The notes beneath the pieces were generated by a model, which saw only the letters and a list, made by a program, of their open reading frames with translations, did no database searches and had not been told where the DNA came from. From assembly GCF_001186125.1 (NCBI RefSeq), contig NW_014039638.1:1-31087 (forward strand): a DNA stretch of 31,087 nucleotides, given 5' to 3'. Made by a program: the position numbers and the translations under genes. Positions 10,600-21,600 of this stretch are shown here, in pieces; positions within the stretch are counted from its first letter, which is position 1, and the number at the start of each line of letters is the position of its first letter. Origin of the DNA: Sphaeroforma arctica JP610. Taxonomy: Eukaryota > Opisthokonta > Ichthyosporea > Ichthyophonida.

Positions 10600-12840
10600 A
10601 TTAAACCAATAAATTTCATGCTTGTTCTTCATCGAGGTGCTGGTTGAGAATGCCCAAGAACATCTGTTTGTCGTCGACTTCTAAAAACTTTAATTCGCTT
10701 GTAAATTCTGCATTAGTAGATTGCAATTTCATCGTTTTTCGAAACAAGTTCATATCTGTTCCATATCCAGCTCGAATGATTGCCTTAATATGCAACTTAG
10801 TCCGAGTAACATCGGATAACATAGCTTAGGATATAGATTCTAGACCAGACTTCACACTACCCCCCATTTCCTCTAAGCTATTTGCTAGTAATTCGTTTTT
10901 GAATGGACCTCTACGGTCTTTGTGCATCCTTGAACCCGTGCCCAACCCTAATGCGCTATGACCTGCTCTTGACCCTCCGACACTCTGCTTGCGTGTTGAT
11001 ATGGCCGACAACATAAAATCATTAACCGCCTTCTTGTCAGAAGTATTAATAGGGGTAATATAAGAACACTCTGACTTAAACATCAGAAAGGTTACCTTCA
11101 TCGTTAGAAGGGCAGCAAGTAAACTTGCATTGCTGCTGTCAAAGTAGAGTCGGGGCTTTTTTTGCCTGTGAAGCATTGTGTATATTAAGTTAGTAGAAAA
11201 CTGACAGTGAAAATGTAGCTCTATGCATGTTTTATATACTACGAAACGAATCTAATGCACATATAGTTTACTAAACACATGCATAAACACTCAACAAGAC
11301 ACTCAATAATCCACATGCATTATATGTACACACAAGTATCTATACTAGATTAAAAGTACAATATTGTATGTACAAATATAAATATAGTTCTATGTATGTT
11401 GATAACTATAGCATATAACATGATACGTATACATACACAAAGCAATAGTCGTGTATAATGCACATATAGTTTACTAAACATATGCATAAACACTCAACAA
11501 GGTTGGGTCGTCTTGAGACGTGTCCTTTGTCTCACTTCTTGGCTTCTCTTTGAAGTTGAGGCAATAGTTGGCCCTCTGGCTCTCTCAGTGGGAGTAGTCT
11601 CCTTAATCCGAGTGGCTACATCCTTTGTGGTAGTTAATCTGCTTTTACGCTTAAGGAGTCTAAGTAATTAATACCTTTGCCAACTTTAAAATGTGTAAGA
11701 TTCGGTCTATCAAGGCGATATTAACGCCTTAGAAAAAAATAAACGCTTAGGTAAATTCTAAGTATCGTGAAAACTCCAAATTAAATAAACGAAATGAGAC
11801 TTTTAGTAAATTAAGGTATGCCTCGTGAAAACAGCAAAACTCTGAGAGATTGTGAGGCTGAGACATTGCCTATATATAATCCTCCCAGTACTGTTTCCGC
11901 CGAAGGGATTTTATTTAGTGTTTCGTTGTCGCTCTATTAGAAACTATGGTATGTTTCGTTGGGGCGAATCTGAGAAGAAAAAGAAAGAAAAAAAAAGAAA
12001 AGAAAAACTACTTGATGTACTTAGTTATTGTCTTAACCAATAACTTGCCACTTATCAAGAATTATCGACTTAGCCTTCATCTGACTGGCACATCTGGTTG
12101 GCTGATCGGAGGATCAACTAGGTAACGCTAATAGTCCCTAGAAACCTATATTTGGTTGAGCCATCTCGCTACCGAAGTAGTCAGATATCAATAAAGTTGG
12201 AAAGTAAATATAGTTCTATTAATAGAACTAGACCAACTCTAACTAGACCAACTCTTATGTTTGGTATTTTACTGGGGTCTTTTAATGGCTTTGTCCAAAT
12301 ATCTGATATGTAAAATGGAAAAGGTATTGATTAATAAAATCATTAAAAACCATTTAGGAAACTGAAGTTCCCTGTACTATTAAGAGTACGTTTTTAGTAT
12401 ACGCACTGCTTAAGAGTACGTTTATAACATAGAGTCTAATGTGGAGGCCTGGCGATTACAGAGGTTTCTTGGCAACAACAGCCTTTACAGGCTTCTTCTC
12501 CTTAGGGGCAATAAATGGCAGCGTCAACCCAGTCTTTTTATCACCGGTAGTGTACACTTGTGACAACATCATATTCTTAGCTACATCGTCAACAGTTGGT
12601 CGGTTTGATACTGTCATAAGTTCCTCCGACTTTAATGCCGGCTCGCTCGTAGCAAAAAAAATGGTTGAGCGATAGATGTATTTGTCTCCTCGTCTTCTCC
12701 TGAACTATAGAGGCTCTCATCATTCTCATCATCGAATATAGGCTCATTCTCTTCGTTATAATCAACGAACAGAAAGTCCTCTTTATAACTAGGTTGGCTA
12801 TTAACAGCAGGTAATGCATCCTGCGACATCATCGACATTG
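10600..12840 (-). other. Degraded minus-strand coding-like cluster, origin unknown
   Basis: Several minus-strand segments have protein-like composition: a Ser/Asp/Glu-rich acidic one near 12640-12838 (with DFLFVDYNEENEPIFDD), a Lys/Pro/Ala one near 12440-12640, a strongly basic one near 11500-11640, and a mixed one near 10616-11176 (with KSECSYITPINTSDKKAVND and VDDKQMFLGILNQHLDEEQA). No family was recognised. The set is not intact and looks like a fossil. A mobile or virus-like element is one possibility, a decayed host gene with introns another. The DNA between the segments is AT-rich with short direct repeats. Confidence 0.35.
11253..11502 (+). repeat. Pair of 46-bp direct repeats
   Basis: The stretch starting AATGCACATATAGTTTACTA at about 11254 recurs from about 11457 with one or two changes, each ending ATGCATAAACACTCAACAAG. 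A looser match (ATATAGTTCTATGTATGTT against ATGTAGCTCTATGCATGTT) precedes each copy, so the duplicated unit may be about 90-110 bp. It lies between segments of the degraded minus-strand cluster. Confidence 0.65.
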
Positions 12841-14477
12841 TGAAGAAAGGATTGTAACACGCATACGAACACCAGTATCTATAGACTTGCTTTTCCTAGC
12901 AAAATGCATACAACTTTGCATGTTTACTTTAAAATTTGTTGGCGGGCTGGTTAAACCATATTTGGGATTTGGCGGGTTCTATTTTTAAACAAAGTGTTTC
13001 CGTTGCCGTACTGAATATGTACTGCGACCAAATTCAAATTATGGCCTTTATTCAAACTACACAAGGAACTCATTATTTTCAGAACTCGCTACAGATGGCG
13101 ACGAATTTATAATTCTAAGGAAAAATATAAAAAGGGCAATAATGGCTATTATTGATAATGTGCATTGTATTTATTGAGTTGCAGAACAGGGCCTAAAAGT
13201 ATTTATAAAAATACATAGATTCAAGCACACAAATAGAATATAGGTGTAAACTTCGATGGAAATTACTAGGTTTCAAACTATATTAAATTAAAATACAATT
13301 TAGTCAGTTAGGATTTAGCAGTGGTAGCTTGTGTAAGAATGATCGGGACTGCCTCTTGTTAAGAGCCTAAATATCCTCGATCACACAGGGCGTACCTCTA
13401 GCTGTTCTTTATTGAATAATTTTCACTAGAAGTACTAAGTGTTCATGACCACATGCCTAATTTGTAGATAGACATAATAACGTAAGTCACGTCAATACAT
13501 TAGCTGATATAAATAAAGTTCCATCTGAAGAAAAGTTAAAAAAGAAAAAGACTTATTGGATTTTGGAGATTGGCGGGAGGACCAAAATCTATAAGTAGTA
13601 GTTCGGAGATTATAAAATTTAGTTTATAATATCCTACATCTACTAATGTCTCAAACAGGTCCAAGTAGAGAGTCATACCAAATACTCAGGCTATTGGAGC
13701 CATCAAAGTGAATTTAGAACACTTTGGAAATATTGGAAAAAGAGCTTGTATTAAATTATTTAAAATACAAATAAAAACCAATGCATTATCTCAATTGATC
13801 TTGATATTTTAGACTGACCGGAGGCCGTATTTCTACATAGGGGAATATAGGGGGTATATTATAAGGGTATATATCATGTAGAAAATTGAGTATAGAGTAT
13901 AGTCTATAAAGGGGGTCACCTCCAAAAAAGGGGCTATCAAAAAGACATGGCCTAAAATATTATACAAAAAAAGAGGCTTTTCGAATCATCTGTCTCAGGT
14001 GAAACATGCTCCGATATTCGCGTTTGAAATCGACCCAAATGGGATATTCAAAAGTCAACACCTCCAACTACTCAACGATTACTTCATAGTTACATAGCCT
14101 TCTTCTAAAATACATACAGGAGAAGGCTATGATTATTTAAAAACTTATTTCTAAAAATCCCCAATTATGTACAAATTTATGTATTGATGAAATTTTGTAC
14201 ATACAGTCATAAATACAGTCATACAAACATACATACTCCATGGCAAATTATGACAAAATCTAAACCGACAGGTGGCCAGTATGCACCATACTACCGAGTA
14301 CCGACTATGTATTTACTGTGTCAAGCTTTGCTCGCTCCGCAAAGAGCGGCTGCAGGGGTTTATGTTTCACAAGTTGGTTTCCCCCCCTTTTTTTAAAGTT
14401 AAAAAGACCCTATAGCAACTGTGAAGTGTGAACTTCTGCGGAGTCTGTGAACATAGAAATCAGAAATATGCTGAACA
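12841..14477. other. AT-rich intergenic stretch with E2F-like motifs and a short hairpin
   Basis: No gene is supported. TTGGCGGG, an E2F-type motif, occurs at 12939-12946, 12969-12976 and 13570-13577. The first two lie 100-140 bp upstream of the minus-strand segment that starts at 12838. A perfect 11-bp inverted repeat (CATAGCCTTCT at 14093-14103 with AGAAGGCTATG at 14121-14131) has a 17-base loop. The motif calls are by eye and could be chance in DNA this long. Confidence 0.35.
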
Positions 14478-15054
14478 ATAGGGATAATATTATTTATTTC
14501 AAAAATGGCAAGTATGTATGATACAATGAATGAACATATGGTATGGCTCTCATAGTCGCTGTAGTGGTTCAGGAAAGATTGATGGGAAGAAGTGGTCAGT
14601 AAATTCCTATTTGAAGCTTGGGCCAAGTGAGTCGACAATGGAAGATATGTGCTGAGTCAATTCGGGCCGGTGTTGACAAAACACTGTTACTATCGAATGT
14701 TTCATATATTCGCTTGCAGTAGAGTACCTACCTCTGTTGTACGGATCGGGTCTGCGCCGTGTAGCGCCGCGGAATGGGTTAGTGCAGAGTACGAAATACC
14801 GAGAAAGACCAGGTTATCCGTCATAGTCAGGTCGAGAAGCGAGGATGGGGGTATGCCAATGCCGCACCAGACCACGGATGAATTCGGTATGTGTTGGCTG
14901 GCCTGGATCGGAAGTATCATAGTCGGAACCAACAAGCGCGATGATTTGGGTTGAACCGATATTTGGAAGTAGTACTTCAACAGCGTGATTAGCCGGGGTA
15001 TGGGGAACATCTGTTAATGTGTCAGGGACGGGTGAGGGTACGGTGGAATCTTCA
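14478..15054 (-). mobile_element. LINE family A, 3'-terminal fragment (copy 3)
   Basis: Closely matches 7508-8083, from the 3' terminus ATTATCCCTAT at 14478 to CGGTGG at about 15046. A weak match to TCTTCA continues up to 15054. On the minus strand it encodes the C-terminal LINE domain (MFPIPRLITLLKYYFQISVQ) and the shared 3' UTR. A small deletion near 14716 relative to copy 2 interrupts the frame. The right end coincides with the left terminal inverted repeat of the next element, suggesting that the LINE was cut by that insertion. Confidence 0.8.
15052..15054. repeat. Possible 3-bp target site duplication (left)
   Basis: TCA here and TCA at 16017-16019 flank the inverted-repeat transposon exactly. 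A three-base match is weak evidence alone, but in LINE A copy 2 the aligned uninterrupted site also reads CTTCAAC, which fits. Confidence 0.4.
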
Positions 15055-16016
15055 AACCACCATAAATATAGCCACCTACACACGCTACCACAATTAGTGC
15101 CACCTACCCTTCCAATCTACTCATACTCAGGTATTTTTTTATTTTTCACTACAGACACTACACAACGTAAAAAGTAATATTAAATAAAACACGCCACCAC
15201 AATTTCCACCCACTACAGATGGGAAGTGCCACCTACACTTCTCACCTTAATATTAAATAAAACATAAATACAAACTGCACTGGACTGAAGTTTAACCCTT
15301 AATGTTTGCTTGAGCAATACTTTACTAGCTAGTTCCTGGTAGACACCACGACGCCAACATTGTACCAAACTAACGAGGCAGCACTCGTTGGAAGGTAAAT
15401 ATGAATTGAGAAAGTTTGTGGCAATAGGGATAATATGTGGTGTGCATTTCAGTATTTTTATATCTGAATATGTTCTTATCTTGGATAGTCTTCTCACACT
15501 AGTATGAACTAAAACATAAATACAACCTGCGCAGCTCTGAAAATCCTTGCGACTACAAGCAACTCGATATTATATTCAGAGCAACGGAGCTATATATACC
15601 TATTGATGTCGCAAAATACGCACCTAAATTGTATCAGCACAAACCAAGACAGACCAAGATTTTAAAAGAACATTTGTTTTTCAACTGATATAATATAACT
15701 GATATAATATTTACTATATTCAAAGACCCACGGAAATAATGTGCCGGTACACTACCTTGTGTGCCCCTGTGTATGTCTGTGTGATCCATTGATTGGCTGA
15801 AGCATACATTTTTCGTAAGTGAGAAATGTAGATTGCACTAATTGTCGGTGTCACATGTCAACTAGTGTCAATCTGTCACCATAAAAGTAAAAAATTTAAA
15901 ATGGGACCCAGTGATTGGCTAAAACATACATTTTTCGTAGGTGGGAAGTGTAGGTTGCATTAATTGTGGTGGCGTGTGTAGGTGACTCTGTGTAGGTGGC
16001 TATATTTATGGTGGTT
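15055..16016. mobile_element. Non-autonomous DNA transposon with terminal inverted repeats
   Basis: The ends are inverted copies. The left begins AACCACCATAAATATAGCC, and the reverse complement of the right is identical over 28 bp. After a 14-bp insertion on the right, similarity continues for about 30 bp more (ACCACAATTA). Length is about 962 bp. No transposase was recognised; a minus-strand ORF at 15213-15497 has no known features. Inside the right half a segment with GATTGGCT and CATACATTTTTCGTA is repeated about 120 bp apart, and inside the left half a near-copy of the subterminal sequence lies near 15184-15237. A 3-bp duplication would suit PIF/Harbinger-like or CACTA-like elements, but the termini match neither clearly, so the superfamily is left open. 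Confidence 0.75.
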
Positions 16017-16384
16017 TCATTATTTCTCCAGTATGTATGTAGTTACAATACCGCACTGTCGAAACGGTAGTCTTCTATTAAATATAAAATGAATGGATAT
16101 AAATTATATTTTTGAATATTCATTGGTTTTATTTTTAGATCTGTTTTTAGATCAATTATATATCAATAATGATGACATATTTGTTTAAAAATATTGATGT
16201 TGTAGCTTGTATATGTATATACTTTTGTTTCATTTATTTTTATTTTTATTCTAACTTTTTGTGTTAGTAAATCTTCTTGATTCATTGTGATGTATCCAAT
16301 AGACATCACGATATGAAAATAAGTCCTCTCTATGTAACGCTCTACTTATTGAAAATATAATACGATGATAATTGGCTTATAATT

Positions 16385-16545
16385 AGTTGGCTCTCTGCAG
16401 TCTGCTCTCTGAGACTGCATGAGTGCAGTCTGCTCTCTGGCCTCTGCACTGTCTGCAGTCTGAACTCTGCACTGATCGGCACTGTCTGCAGACTGCAGAC
16501 CTAACTAACTGAGTGCAGACAGTGCAGATTGCAGAGTGCAGAGGT
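16385..16545. repeat. CTGCA/GTGCAG-rich fold-back tract
   Basis: The tract is built from CTGCAGTCTG, CTCTGCACTG and their complements. CTCTGCACTGTCTGCAG on the left pairs with the CAGACAGTGCAG and GCAGAGTGCAGAG group on the right, so the whole can fold into a long imperfect hairpin. The units are short and irregular and no ORF crosses it. Confidence 0.6.
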
Positions 16546-16568
16546 TTTAGGGTTGTTAAACCCTAAAA
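16545..16568. repeat. Head-to-head telomere-like palindrome
   Basis: TTTTAGGGTT at 16545-16554 is followed, after the four bases GTTA, by its exact complement AACCCTAAAA at 16559-16568. It directly abuts the CTGCA fold-back. Confidence 0.7.
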
Positions 16569-17859
16569 CTTCTGAACATATTTTTAATTTTGTTTGTCAG
16601 AAGGCTATGTTTTGTTGAATCTGGGTTTTTCTTAGTGTGTATGTACACTTTCTGAAAATTACACAGGTTAGAAACCCACAACAGGGCCCAGCGCCACCAG
16701 CCTACCTGGCCCCAGGCCCCAGGCCCCAGCCCCAGGGGCCAGGACTCAGGACCCCCAGGGCCCCACGGCACTGGAATTTGTAATAAAACCACCGGTAAAA
16801 CTATAGCCTCTATTTAATATTAGCCGTCAATGAAATAAGGTTAGGGTAGACCCGGCATATTAGCAAAAGGATTGAGCGTTTTCATTGGCTTTAAATATTA
16901 TTTTTCATGTAAATAAATAATTTTGTAGATGCCAAGGGCCCAGCCTCCCAGGTCCCAGGCCTTTGGGCCTATATTTTACAAAATAAAGCATAAAAATATT
17001 TTGATACAATGAGGGCGAGTCCGATTATTAACGTTAAAGTATAATATTAAAGTAGAAAAAGGGCCGACGTGCCTTGAAAGATGCACTTTCGTTTTCATTG
17101 GTGGGCCGTAGGTGCGTTTTTTCGTACTATTTTTAGAAATTTTCTCGAGACTATTAGTACGTAAACGACGTCACACCCCCTTTAACGGAAAAACATATGA
17201 CCTTTTACGTACTTTAATCAGCTAGCGACGAATTTTCTCTCCTACCAATTAAACTTGTTTCAAAAAAAATAAAAAATTGGACAAATCAATCCGGCCATCC
17301 TATTGGCTCACGACCTTGAATGCCTTTAATATTTAACGAAAATCTTTAATCGTTTACACTCGCCCTGGACCAGTGACCATTGTAAATAGTAACAAATAAA
17401 CTTCGGGCGACGGTCGTCGAGTCTATCTCCCTGAGTTAAATAGATGCCTCTTGGGCGATATCATAATGAACATGAAATCCATGTATTTATTTTACATATT
17501 TAGTATTGAGATGAACATAGATAAGAAGAAAACGCCAGTCGCCAAGTTGCTATTTAACTTAATAATCGGAACTCGAATGTCAGCTCAACTTCTCGAATTA
17601 ATTGCTGACTGAGTTTCGCATCCCCAATGTACATTTTGTATAGTACGGGGTGAGCAGGGGAGTTAATACTACCGCACGTGGAGGCCTCTTAGACATCCAA
17701 ATGTAAGTGACGCTGTGAGAAAGAAATTTTCCTCGTGCGCACTTAAAAAAGATATCTACGTAAATCACTTCCTGAACAATACGGCATGAACAATGAAAGT
17801 GTAAATGTTCAGTTAATCTTCTTATATATATGTAGCGAAACTCAGTCTCGATATACATC

Positions 17860-17864
<5 letters not shown>

Positions 17865-17890
<26 letters not shown>

Positions 17891-18170
17891 TANNNNNNNN
17901 NNNNNNNNNNNNNNNNNNNNNNNNNNNNNNNNNNNNNNNNNNNNNNNNNNNNNNNNNNNNNNNNNNNNNNNNNNNNNNNNNNNNNNNNNNNNNNNNNNNN
18001 NNNNNNNNNNNNNNNNNNNNNNNNNNNNNNNNNNNNNNNNNNNNNNNNNNNNNNNNNNNNNNNNNNNNNNNNNNNNNNNNNNNNNNNNNNNNNNNNNNNN
18101 NNNNNNNNNNNNNNNNNNNNNNNTGTGTGTGTGTGTGTGTGCATGTGTGTTTGTGTGCGTGTGTGTATGT
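17865..18170. repeat. Assembly gap between (AC)n and (TG)n
   Basis: An (AC)n run of about 27 bp ends at a gap of 231 N (17893-18123). The far side begins with (TG)n and then degenerate TG/CG-rich sequence to about 18170. The dinucleotide changes strand across the gap, so the missing DNA may be an inverted, hairpin-forming microsatellite. Open frames crossing the N stretch are meaningless. Confidence 0.85.
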
Positions 18171-18263
18171 ATTTATAGAATTATATATGATGCATACGTT
18201 TTCATAAGGCATTGTCGTTAGTCACCAATTACATATGATATATATATACAGATGTAGATATAC

Positions 18264-18297
<34 letters not shown>

Positions 18298-18608
18298 TAT
18301 CCTACGTGTATATTTAGTTATACATGTATTACATTAGAAATATATCGGTATATATATGTATATATAAGTATCTATATATCTACTATCACCTATAACTATA
18401 TACATAAATCTTTATGTAGCATGTGTTTTGTATGTATTGAAGTTGTACTAGCATTCTTCAACAATTATCAATGAGATCATGTCTATCTTTTCATATTCAT
18501 ATCTCTTGTACTAATTTTCTCAATATTCTCCCTTGCAATTGCCAACTAAAAACCCTAAAGCAATTGCCCATAGTAGTTCGTGAGTGCTGAGCACTTGGTT
18601 GAGTTGAA
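18171..18608. other. Upstream region of the CAP-Gly gene
   Basis: AT-rich, with a TA microsatellite at about 18232-18300 that passes into (TG)n, then T/A-rich DNA. A telomere-like AAACCCTAAA lies at 18550-18559, about 50 bp before the start codon. The core promoter and 5' UTR should be here if exon 1 is correct, but no convincing TATA box or initiator was picked out. Confidence 0.4.
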
Positions 18609-21600
18609 ATGGCAGACAAGGACCGAGGAACGGATGCCCCGTCATACAGGCGGTACATCCCGAGGGCTGCCACACGATCCCAATCGGCATATGTGCGTAC
18701 TATTTAGTCTAAACCCTAAACCTAAATAATGATATGTGTGTACCATTCGGTGGTCTGAATGATATTGTGGTCTGGTTTTCACTAAAGTCTGTGCTACTTG
18801 TGTTATGAACGTTGACAAGCCATTTAGCTCTAAACCTTTTAGTTCTGAATTATACTGTATGCTGTATTGTTTACCGTTGACTTTGTTGGGTGTAGTGTTT
18901 CATATGTTACCGTTGACTTTGTTGGGTGTGGTCTTTCATATGTTACCGTTGACTTTTTTGGGTGTAGTGTTTCATATGTCACCGATGACTTCGTTGGGTG
19001 TAGTGTTTCATATGTTACCGTTGACTTGGTTTTTCATATGTTACCGTTGACTTCGTTGGGTGTTGTGTTTCATGTGTGTTGTTAGTGGTTTGTTTTTAGA
19101 ATTCCAGGGTTTTGGGTTTTTAGGCTTTAACCTTAAACTTTAAAAAGGCCTAATCCTGTGTGCGCTCAATAGCAACTGATTGAGCGAGAGTGGCTGTCGT
19201 GGATGTCCAGCCGCATGAGTTAAGTGAAATCATATCTTACATCCACCTCTATGTACTCATATTCGTCGCCAGAAATGAACAGAATGTTTATAACGTTTTC
19301 AAACCCTAACACCTAAAACCCTAAACCTGACCTCCGCTGACTTTGTAGATACGACCGCCCTCTGCTACTGACACCCTCAGACGCAGTGCAACGGTAAAGG
19401 CCAGCGATGGCCATAGACCAGGCTCATCCATGGAGATTTACAGGTATGCTCGTCTCTTTGTGAACTGTTCATATCATTGCGTGGTTGATATACAGGTATG
19501 TTCATCTCTTTGTGAACTGTTCATATCATTGCGTGGTTGATATACAGGTATGTTCATCTCTTTGTGAACTGTTCATATCATTGCGTGGTTGATATACAGG
19601 TATGCTCGTCTCTTTATGAACTGTTCATACCATTGCGTCGTTGATATACAGGCATTCTCGTCTCTTTATGAACTGTTCATATCACTGCGTCATTGCACAG
19701 TCCAATATGCACATGGTGCGTTCAGTTCTAGTCGGTGTGCATACATGCCTACATGTTAATAGCTTGCACTCCGTGTACCTCGTTATAAGAACGAAGGCCC
19801 TGTGCACGCGTGTGGTGAATTTGCTGATTGCGCGTCATATACGAGGTGTAGAACTACTACACGTTAACGTACAATGCATTGCTCATACACTTACACACAC
19901 TTGAATTCGTACTGACGGTGGGCCACTTTCGAGGTTCACGTGTGCCATTATCCAATCTCTAGCTATCACCATATGGATGGAAGACGTATGCATGACCCAG
20001 AAGCCAATACGTTTATTAACGCACACAAGGCGAAACAATTACAGATAGATGGATGTGTAGCAATGATTTTAAAGTTTCTAAACCCCTAAACCCTAAACCC
20101 TTAAAACCCCTATTACTTCTGTGTAGCAATCCTTATACATAAATGTGAGTACTCTCACATATATTAGCAAGAGTATTGACACATATTTTTTTCTAAACAA
20201 ACGTACGCATATCGTACCATTTAGTAGCGGGACAAGAGTTTCGTCCCGTTTTAAATTTCCCTTTTCTGTTTTATCTAACAGAGCCTACGAAGCCGAACAG
20301 GCGGCTGAGAAGGCACGAGAGCGGTCTGCATCAGCAATTGGCACGCGCATCACTACCTCTGCGAACAGCAGCCAACGAGACACAGACAGTCCCCACCGAA
20401 TGTATTCGCCAGACACGTACACATCATATGCTCGACCGGGCGATAGGGATCGGAGGTGAGAGAGGCTCGTCTGCCGTCTAGTTTAGGGTTTTAGGGTTAG
20501 TTGGCAAACCTCCACTGCGTATGCATATGTTTTCCTCGCACTGTGATATTCTGTGGGTGAGGCATTTAATAATGGTGTTCTTTGGATGATCCATTAGCGC
20601 GTGATACCTACCGCCTGTTGATATATCATCACATCGTAACATTTGAGTCCCACCACATACAATTGATAGTTAGGGTCGCCATGTGCATAAGTATATGCAA
20701 TTACTACTGTCACGTGCGAAAGTATATACAATTACTATTGTCACGTGCATAAGTATATGCAATTACTATTATCACGTGCATAAGTATATGCAACTACTAT
20801 TGTCACGTGCATAAGTATATGCAATTACTATTGTGTTCATGCGCATTTCTATGATGCAGTACTTGCCGACTTGAATATACATTTATATGATATGTTACAA
20901 ATATTCAAATATTGATGTTGGTTCGAATTGATCATATCTGTACCTGTACCTACGTGTACATATGTGTCTGTGTGTATGTGTGTATACATATTCATGTATA
21001 TATATTTATCTGTGTGTACGTGTATATATATGCATATGCACACATATGTGTGTATCTGTGTATGTATATGCCTCATCCACACCTCAACGTCGTTGCTTGG
21101 CTATCACTGTGTTCTAATGCCTCGTCCCCTTGACCCCACCCCCACCCAATCCATAGCGCCGATCGCTCTGACGCTCACGTACGGAGTGCGCGCAAACTCA
21201 GAGACCCATTGGACTCACTCAGAGACGAAATCGAAGGACTGCAACGCGCAAGACCAACGGTGGGCGAGCGCTACGGCCACAGACAAGCCAACTCACCCGT
21301 CACTGTGCTGAGTCTGGAGGAGAGGTATTTACAGCGACTGCCGCACGGGCCACCCGCCACACCAAGCGACGCTGCTGTGCCCAGAGACGCACAGACGTTG
21401 GAGGAGACACAGGCACAGGCGAGTGCACACGTGGACACGCTGGTACGCAGCCGATACAACAGCAACCGAGAAACGGTGGCAGCAGCCAATGGCCACACAG
21501 ACGGAGACAGCCAGGGCCATACGACAGCCGACCACTACACCGACAGTCACTGGCGCAGAGGGCCAGACGATCCCTGGAAGAGCACACACACACACCCGCC

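Larger units (their letters stand above)
16020..17864. other. Intergenic DNA with GC-rich repeats and CCAAT-like motifs
   Basis: No gene is supported. Contents: AT-rich DNA to about 16380, a CTGCA-rich fold-back (16385-16545), a head-to-head telomere-like palindrome (16545-16568), a CCCAGG/GGCCCC tract (about 16680-16770) and a shorter one near 16930-16970. ATTGG (inverted CCAAT) occurs at 16884, 17097 and 17302, and a CRE-like GACGTCA at 17167-17173. These could belong to a promoter for the gene that starts at 18609, but the distance is over 1 kb and no test is possible here. Confidence 0.35.

Noticed and set aside
15422-15436. 15-bp match (CAATAGGGATAATAT) to the LINE A 3' tip inside the DNA transposon
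   Set aside because: The match does not extend further and may be chance or a shared target sequence.
16020-16045. Inverted LINE-like sequence (CTGGAGAAA on the complement) beside the right end of the transposon
   Set aside because: About 14 of 18 bases match, too few to prove that the LINE resumes in inverted orientation.
17598-18212. Open frames crossing the N gap
   Set aside because: They consist largely of N and of dinucleotide repeats.
20921-20935. tRNA-like B-box (GGTTCGAATTG)
   Set aside because: No matching A-box or cloverleaf could be found around it. No tRNA or rRNA gene was recognised anywhere in the window.
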